A DNA stretch of 10,868 nt. It comes from Chromatiaceae bacterium (GTDB lineage: Bacteria; Pseudomonadota; Gammaproteobacteria; Chromatiales; Chromatiaceae). The stretch covers positions 1 through 10,868 of the forward strand of contig JAFGTZ010000120.1 in the NCBI GenBank assembly GCA_016938795.1, given 5' to 3'. Under the pieces are notes generated by a model. That model was not told the DNA's origin and did not search any database. It was given only the letters and a program-made list of their open reading frames with translations. The translations under genes were made by a program, and so were the position numbers. Shown in pieces: positions 6,637 to 10,868 of the stretch (position 1 is the first letter of the stretch; each line of letters opens with the position of its first letter).

Positions 6637-7701
6637 ATGACCCAGTTGACCAATGACACCTTTCTGCGCGCTCTGCTGCGCGAACCCGTTGATTACACGC
6701 CGGTCTGGATGATGCGTCAGGCCGGGCGCTACCTGCCCGAATACCGCGCCACGCGCGAGCGCGCGGGGAGCTTCATGGCGCTGTGCAAGAATCCGGAGCT
6801 GGCCTGTGAGGTGACCTTGCAGCCGCTCGAGCGTTTCCCGCTCGATGCCGCCATCCTTTTTTCGGATATCCTCACGGTGCCCGACGCCATGGGCCTGGGG
6901 CTGTATTTCGCGGAAGGGGAGGGACCGCACTTCGAGCATCCGGTGCGCACCGAGGCCGATGTGGAGCGTCTTCCGGTGCCGGATCCCGAGGGCGAGCTGA
7001 AATATGTCATGGATGCGGTTTCAACTATCCGCCGCGAGCTTCAGGGGCGGGTGCCGCTGATCGGCTTCTCGGGCAGCCCCTGGACGCTGGCGACCTACAT
7101 GGTCGAGGGCGGCGGCGCCAAGAATTTCTCGCGCATCAAGGGCATGATGTTCGACCGTCCGGATCTGCTCCATCGCCTGCTGGGCAAGGTGGCCGATGCG
7201 GTGAGCGCCTATCTCAACGCCCAGATCGCGCGCGGCGCCCAGGCGGTGATGATCTTCGACGCCTGGGGCGGCGCCCTGGCCCCGGCCAACTATCGCGATT
7301 TCTCGCTGGCCTACATGCAGCGCGTGGTCGAAACCCTCACCCGCGAGGCCGAGGGTCGCAAGGTGCCGGTGATTCTCTTCACCAAGAACGGTGGTCAGTG
7401 GCTCGGCGACATGGCCAAGACCGGCTGTGACGCGCTCGGCGTGGACTGGACCACGGATCTAGCCGACGCGCGTCGTCTGGTCGAGGATCGTGTGGCGCTG
7501 CAGGGCAATCTCGATCCCTGCACCCTCTACGCCTCGCCCGAGCGCATCCGCGAGGAGGTCGCGCGGGTGCTGGCAAGCTATGGCAAGGGTCATGGCCATG
7601 TTTTCAATCTCGGTCACGGCATCACCCCGGATGTGAACCCCGAGCATGCAGGCGCCATGATCGCCGCCGTGCATGAACTGAGCCGGCCCTACCATCAGTG
7701 A
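6637..7701 (+). CDS. hemE: Uroporphyrinogen decarboxylase (HemE)
   Basis: Decarboxylates the four acetate side chains of uroporphyrinogen III to give coproporphyrinogen III in the cytoplasm, the step leading to protoporphyrin, haem and, in phototrophs, bacteriochlorophyll. 354 residues, the same as E. coli HemE. URO-D signature 1 is WMMRQAGRYLPEY (24-36; substrate arginines Arg27 and Arg31); the catalytic aspartate lies in FSDIL (Asp77); signature 2 is GFSGSPWTLATYMVEG; the C-terminal NLGHGI carries the conserved His327. The ATG at 6637 gives MTQLTNDTFLRALLR, aligning with the E. coli start; an in-frame TTG 18 bp upstream would add six unaligned residues. The Shine-Dalgarno sequence is weak. 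First gene of a rightward run, diverging from uvrD across the putative origin. Confidence 0.97.
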   Translation: MTQLTNDTFLRALLREPVDYTPVWMMRQAGRYLPEYRATRERAGSFMALCKNPELACEVTLQPLERFPLDAAILFSDILTVPDAMGLGLYFAEGEGPHFEHPVRTEADVERLPVPDPEGELKYVMDAVSTIRRELQGRVPLIGFSGSPWTLATYMVEGGGAKNFSRIKGMMFDRPDLLHRLLGKVADAVSAYLNAQIARGAQAVMIFDAWGGALAPANYRDFSLAYMQRVVETLTREAEGRKVPVILFTKNGGQWLGDMAKTGCDALGVDWTTDLADARRLVEDRVALQGNLDPCTLYASPERIREEVARVLASYGKGHGHVFNLGHGITPDVNPEHAGAMIAAVHELSRPYHQ

Positions 7702-7705
7702 GCAT

Positions 7706-7741
7706 GGTCTCCATCGGTCGCCTCGGCCTGCCGATGGAACC
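7706..7741 (+). promoter_or_regulatory. Strong hairpin just after hemE
   Basis: GGT-c-TCCATCGG (7706-7717) pairs with CCGATGGAACC (7731-7741): 11 bp with one bulged C and a 13-nt loop. It starts 5 nt after the hemE stop. No T-run follows, so it is not a classical intrinsic terminator. It could stabilise the hemE 3' end or pause transcription before fetA. Confidence 0.5.
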
Positions 7742-7749
7742 TTGCCCCT

Positions 7750-7789
7750 GCTCCAGTTGCGCTTGCGGCTGGAGCGAAGGGGGCGCAAG
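7750..7789 (+). promoter_or_regulatory. Competing hairpins in the fetA leader
   Basis: GCTCCAG (7750-7756) pairs with CTGGAGC (7769-7775). CTTGCG (7762-7767), in the loop of that stem, can instead pair with CGCAAG (7784-7789). The two structures cannot coexist in simple nested form, which is a pattern seen in attenuators, but no U-run or known riboswitch core is visible. Confidence 0.35.
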
Positions 7790-7849
7790 AACGCCTGCTG
7801 GCAGCTCCATGGGTCACGGGCATCCCGATTCACCGCAAACGACCCTTCC

Positions 7850-8470
7850 ATGGCTGAACTGCGTCTGGATGCGCTCCAGCATCCGCTGCTTGGCGTCATC
7901 ACTCTGAGCATTGCGCCCGGCGAGCGGGTTTTTCTCTCCGGCCCCTCGGGGGCGGGCAAGAGCCTGTTGCTGCGCGCCATTGCCGATCTCGATCCGCACC
8001 GGGGCGAGGTGTGGCTGGGCGATGAGGCGCGCTCGCGGATGAGTGCCCATCGCTGGCGTCGGCGCCTTGGTTTGCTGCCCGCTGAGCCGGCCTGGTGGGC
8101 CGATCGGGTAGGCGAGCATCTGCCCCCGGCAAGCGAGGCTGCACCCCTGGGGTTGGAAAACATGCTCGCGCGTCTGGGATTCGAACCCGAGGCGCTCGAC
8201 TGGACGGTGGCGCGTCTGTCCACCGGCGAGCGCCAGCGGCTCGCACTGGTGCGCCTGCTCGCCCAGGCGCCCGAGGCGCTGCTGCTCGATGAGCCGACCG
8301 CCAATCTCGATCCGCGCAACCGCGCTCAGGTCGAGGCGCTCATCGAGGACTATCGCGCGGCGCGTCACTGCCCGCTGCTCTGGGTCAGTCACGATGCCGA
8401 GCAACGCGCCCGCCTTGGCGGACGGCGTTTTGTGATCAACGCCGAGCGACTGGAGCCCGAGGAGCCATGA
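7850..8470 (+). CDS. fetA: ABC transporter ATP-binding protein, FetA (YbbL) type
   Basis: Cytoplasmic ATPase predicted to power the FetB permease; in E. coli FetAB promotes iron export and resistance to oxidative stress. 206 residues from ATG 7850, a little shorter than E. coli FetA (225). Walker A GPSGAGKS (31-38), signature LSTGERQR (123-130, LSGGQ variant), Walker B ALLLDEPTANLD (143-154, catalytic Glu148) and switch His181 are all present. The usual Q-loop glutamine seems replaced by glutamate in LPAEPAWWADRVGEH (76-90). An in-frame TTG at 7742 would add 36 basic residues unlike the family and would cover the leader hairpins, so it is rejected as a start. No good Shine-Dalgarno sequence precedes the ATG. 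The stop overlaps the fetB ATG. Family is clear; the iron substrate is taken from E. coli. Confidence 0.85.
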   Translation: MAELRLDALQHPLLGVITLSIAPGERVFLSGPSGAGKSLLLRAIADLDPHRGEVWLGDEARSRMSAHRWRRRLGLLPAEPAWWADRVGEHLPPASEAAPLGLENMLARLGFEPEALDWTVARLSTGERQRLALVRLLAQAPEALLLDEPTANLDPRNRAQVEALIEDYRAARHCPLLWVSHDAEQRARLGGRRFVINAERLEPEEP

Positions 8471-9270
8471 ACCTCATCCTGCTCTCGCCCTGGGATCTCT
8501 CGCTCGCCGCCCTGCTGATCCTGGCGCTGGCCTGGCTGTCCTGGCGGCTGCGTCTGGGCATGGAGCGGCGCTTGCTGATCGCCGCCGCGCGCAGCGCGGT
8601 GCAGCTCAGTCTGGTGGGGCTGGTGCTCAAGGTACTCTTCGAGCAGACTCAGCCGTTGTTCATCGCTAGCATGGCGTTGGTGATGCTCTCGGTGGCGGGC
8701 TGGGAGGTGATGCAGCGCCAGCGCCGGCGTTTTTCCGGACCCTGGGGCTATGGCATCGGGGCGCTGTCGATGTTTCTCTCGGCCTTCAGCGTCACCCTCT
8801 TTGCGCTCACCATCGTCATCGGCGTCGAGCCTTGGTATCAGCCCCAGTACCTCATCCCGCTGCTCGGCATGCTGCTGGGCAACACCATGAACGGCATCGC
8901 GCTCGCGCTCGATCAACTCAGCCGTCAGGCCTGGGAGTCGCGCGCGCGCATCGAGGCGCGGCTTCTTTCCGGGGCGCGCTGGTCCGAGGCCATCGGCGAG
9001 ATTCGCCGTGAGGCGCTGCGCTCGGGCCTCATCCCCATCATCAACGCCATGGCGAGCGCCGGGGTGGTCAGCCTGCCCGGCATGATGACCGGCCAGATCC
9101 TCGCCGGCAGCCCGCCGCTGGAGGCGGCCAAGTACCAGTTGCTTATCATGTTTCTCATCGCCGCCGGCACCGGCTTTGGCGCGCTCAACGCGGTCTGGCT
9201 TGGCTCGCGCCGTCTGTTCGACGAGCGCGAACGGCTGCGTCTCGACCGTCTGAGCGGCCCGCGCCAGTGA
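8467..9270 (+). CDS. fetB: ABC transporter permease, FetB (YbbM, UPF0014) family
   Basis: Inner-membrane partner of FetA, 267 residues (E. coli about 259). Hydrophobic segments lie near residues 8-25, 37-57, 60-76, 91-118, 126-145, 190-214 and 222-245, consistent with six or seven helices. UPF0014 hallmarks include AARSAVQLSLVGLVL, LLGMLLGNTMNGIALALD, and SLPGMMTGQILAGSPPLEAAKYQ. The ATG overlaps the fetA stop (ATGA), and GAGGAG sits just before it, so the two proteins are probably made in a fixed ratio. hemE upstream suggests, but does not prove, a link between tetrapyrrole synthesis and cellular iron. Confidence 0.88.
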   Translation: MNLILLSPWDLSLAALLILALAWLSWRLRLGMERRLLIAAARSAVQLSLVGLVLKVLFEQTQPLFIASMALVMLSVAGWEVMQRQRRRFSGPWGYGIGALSMFLSAFSVTLFALTIVIGVEPWYQPQYLIPLLGMLLGNTMNGIALALDQLSRQAWESRARIEARLLSGARWSEAIGEIRREALRSGLIPIINAMASAGVVSLPGMMTGQILAGSPPLEAAKYQLLIMFLIAAGTGFGALNAVWLGSRRLFDERERLRLDRLSGPRQ

Positions 9271-9308
9271 GCGCTCCACGTCCACCCCTCAGCCTGCGGC
9301 AACAGCCC

Positions 9309-10868
9309 ATGGTGTTCAGACACAAGAAGCTCCTGTTCCTGCTCACCCTCTGTCTGGCGCTGGCCGGTCTCTGGCTCGCCCAGGCCTCGGCGGCCCCTCT
9401 GGTGCTGGAGGATCGTCCTCAAGGCCAGCGCGCCGAGGGCCATCTCGCGGTGCTGCGCGATCCCGGCGGGCTTCTGGAGTTCGATCAGGTGCGCGAGGCG
9501 ACCTTCACCCCGCTGCCGGGGCAGGCCGGTTTTGGCTTCACCTCGGATGTCATCTGGCTCAAGCTGGAAGTGAGCAGGCCGGATGGTTCCTTGACTCAGG
9601 CCGAGGATCCCTGGTGGCTGGAGGTCGCCCTGCCGTCGCTCGACGATCTGCGTCTCTATGTCCCGACTGCCGATGGAGGCTATCAGGAGACGCGCACCGG
9701 CGATCACCGCGTCTTTTCCGAGCGGCCCCTGGCGCACCGGCTCTTTCTCTTTCCGCTCGAACTGCCCGGACCCGGCACGCACAGTCTTTATGTGCGCGTC
9801 GCCACCGGAGACAGTCTGGCGGTTCCCGTGCGCCTCTGGGGGCCTCAGTCGCTGCGCGCGCGCCTGGCGCATGAGAATCTCTGGCTGGGCATGAGCTACG
9901 GCATCATTCTTGGGATGCTGATCTATAACGCCTTTCTGTGGGGCGTGCTGCGCGACTCGCTTTATGGCGTCTATGTGCTGGCCTGTCTGACCTCGCTGGT
10001 GGTCATTCTCGAACTGAACGGCCATGCCTATCAGTATCTCTGGCCGACGAATCTCTGGCTGGCCGATTATCAGCATGTGCTGATTCCGGCCTTGCACTTC
10101 ATGGCCCTGTCCTGGTGGGCGCGTCGCTTTCTCGATACGCCGAGGCAGGCGCCGGGTTTCGATCTGGCGCTGCGCGGCATCCTGCTTGCCGCGCTGGGCA
10201 TGATCGGCGTGGCGCTGGCGGGCGACTACACGCTTGGGAATCAACTGGCGTTCTGGGTCGGCACCAGCATGACGCTCTTGATCCTGGCGGCAACCCTGCG
10301 TGTTGTCTGGCGCGGTTATCGCCCGGCGCGGCTCTTTCTGCTGGCCCAGTTCGCTCCCCTGGCCGGCGCGCTCGTCACCCTGGCGCGCGCGCTCGGCATG
10401 GCGCCCGATGCACTCTGGGCTGAACACGCCTTTCAGATTGGTGTTTCGCTTGAAGTCATGCTGTTCTCGCTGGCCTTGGCGCAGCGCATCGAATTGCTCA
10501 GGGAAGAAACACAGCAGGCCCAGTTGCGCGCCGACACCGATCCGCTGACGGGCTTGTTCAACCGCGCCGGACTGGCGCGACAGGTGGCCCATCTGCGCGA
10601 GCGGCAGATCCCCTATGCGCTCCTGGTGGTGGATCTCGACCAGTTCAAACCCGTGAACGACCAACTGGGTCATGAGGCGGGTGATGCCGTGCTGATGGCG
10701 GTTGCCGAGCGGATGCGCGCCCTGGTGCGGGCCGAGGGCGACAGCGTGGCGCGCCTTGGCGGCGATGAGTTTGTCCTGGTACTGCGTGGCATCAGCGAGG
10801 TGGGCGATGCGGGCGCCGTGGCCTCGAAACTCCTTCAGAGTCTGGCCGCCCCCATCCCGACCCCGGCG
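9309..10868 (+). CDS. 7TMR-DISM sensor diguanylate cyclase (GGDEF), 3' end outside window
   Basis: Membrane receptor predicted to make cyclic di-GMP from two GTP. The frame is open to the last base (520 codons). A signal peptide or anchor (about 5-28, ending ASAA) is followed by an extracytoplasmic 7TMR-DISMED2-like beta domain (about 30-185; DVIWLKLEV motif), a seven-helix 7TMR-DISM region (about 190-392), a short helical linker, then GGDEF: DPLTGLFNR from Asp411, Mg-binding Asp442 in VVDLDQFKPVND, and intact GGDEF at 484-488. The product-inhibition RxxD motif is not canonical: Asp478 is in place but the arginine is one residue too early (RAEGD). An alternative GTG at 9267 overlaps the fetB stop as GTGA and would add 14 residues. 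Ligand unknown; an EAL or other domain could follow beyond the window. Confidence 0.9.
   Translation, partial: MVFRHKKLLFLLTLCLALAGLWLAQASAAPLVLEDRPQGQRAEGHLAVLRDPGGLLEFDQVREATFTPLPGQAGFGFTSDVIWLKLEVSRPDGSLTQAEDPWWLEVALPSLDDLRLYVPTADGGYQETRTGDHRVFSERPLAHRLFLFPLELPGPGTHSLYVRVATGDSLAVPVRLWGPQSLRARLAHENLWLGMSYGIILGMLIYNAFLWGVLRDSLYGVYVLACLTSLVVILELNGHAYQYLWPTNLWLADYQHVLIPALHFMALSWWARRFLDTPRQAPGFDLALRGILLAALGMIGVALAGDYTLGNQLAFWVGTSMTLLILAATLRVVWRGYRPARLFLLAQFAPLAGALVTLARALGMAPDALWAEHAFQIGVSLEVMLFSLALAQRIELLREETQQAQLRADTDPLTGLFNRAGLARQVAHLRERQIPYALLVVDLDQFKPVNDQLGHEAGDAVLMAVAERMRALVRAEGDSVARLGGDEFVLVLRGISEVGDAGAVASKLLQSLAAPIPTPA

Noticed and set aside
6439..6939. 166-codon minus-strand frame overlapping the hemE start
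   Set aside because: Shadow of hemE coding sequence with no family resemblance.
7706..7750. Rho-independent terminator after hemE
   Set aside because: The stem is good but no T-run follows; kept only as a hairpin of unknown role.
7742..7849. N-terminal extension of FetA from TTG 7742
   Set aside because: The extra 36 residues are Arg-rich and unlike the family, and the DNA forms hairpins typical of noncoding leader.
7459..8319. 286-codon minus-strand open frame across hemE and fetA
   Set aside because: Ser/Arg-rich, crosses the ends of two clear genes, no recognisable domain.
8925..10673. 582-codon minus-strand open frame opposite fetB and the GGDEF gene
   Set aside because: Gln/Arg/His-rich product with no motif; the plus strand here encodes well-supported FetB and 7TMR-DISM/GGDEF proteins.

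Overview
The window is a GC-rich chromosomal segment (one AT-rich island excepted) from what looks like a gammaproteobacterium. UvrD and HemE follow the Escherichia coli proteins almost motif for motif, and a ChpA/ChpC pair of the type IV pilus chemosensory system is present. A purple-sulfur or related Chromatiales lineage is my guess, but nothing here proves the genus.

Left part (1-3903, + strand): the 3' portion of a very large CheA-type hybrid kinase (ChpA/PilL type; three Hpt domains, kinase core, CheW domain, receiver) whose start lies before the window. It is translationally coupled by ATGA to a small CheW-like protein (ChpC). The chpB methylesterase gene found between them in Pseudomonas aeruginosa is absent here.

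Middle (3900-6636): uvrD runs leftward and overlaps the end of chpC tail-to-tail by 4 bp. Between the divergent uvrD and hemE lies about 530 bp of noncoding DNA, the most interesting part of the window. It holds an AT-rich stretch followed by ten 9-bp DnaA-box-like sites in two arrays of five. The left array points one way and the right array the other, both have 10-12 bp spacing, and the two mirror each other to within 1 bp. The layout (AT-rich unwinding region, then an inverted consensus box, then two opposed arrays) resembles E. coli oriC. I infer that this is a chromosomal replication origin placed next to hemE, a neighbourhood known for the Caulobacter origin but not usual in gammaproteobacteria.

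Right part (6637-10868, + strand): hemE (uroporphyrinogen decarboxylase), a 148-bp spacer with strong competing hairpins, then fetA and fetB (YbbL/YbbM-type ABC iron exporter, overlapping by ATGA). Last is a membrane-anchored 7TMR-DISM diguanylate cyclase cut off by the window end. uvrD and hemE-fetAB-GGDEF both run away from the putative origin. No tRNA, rRNA, CRISPR array or intact mobile element was seen.
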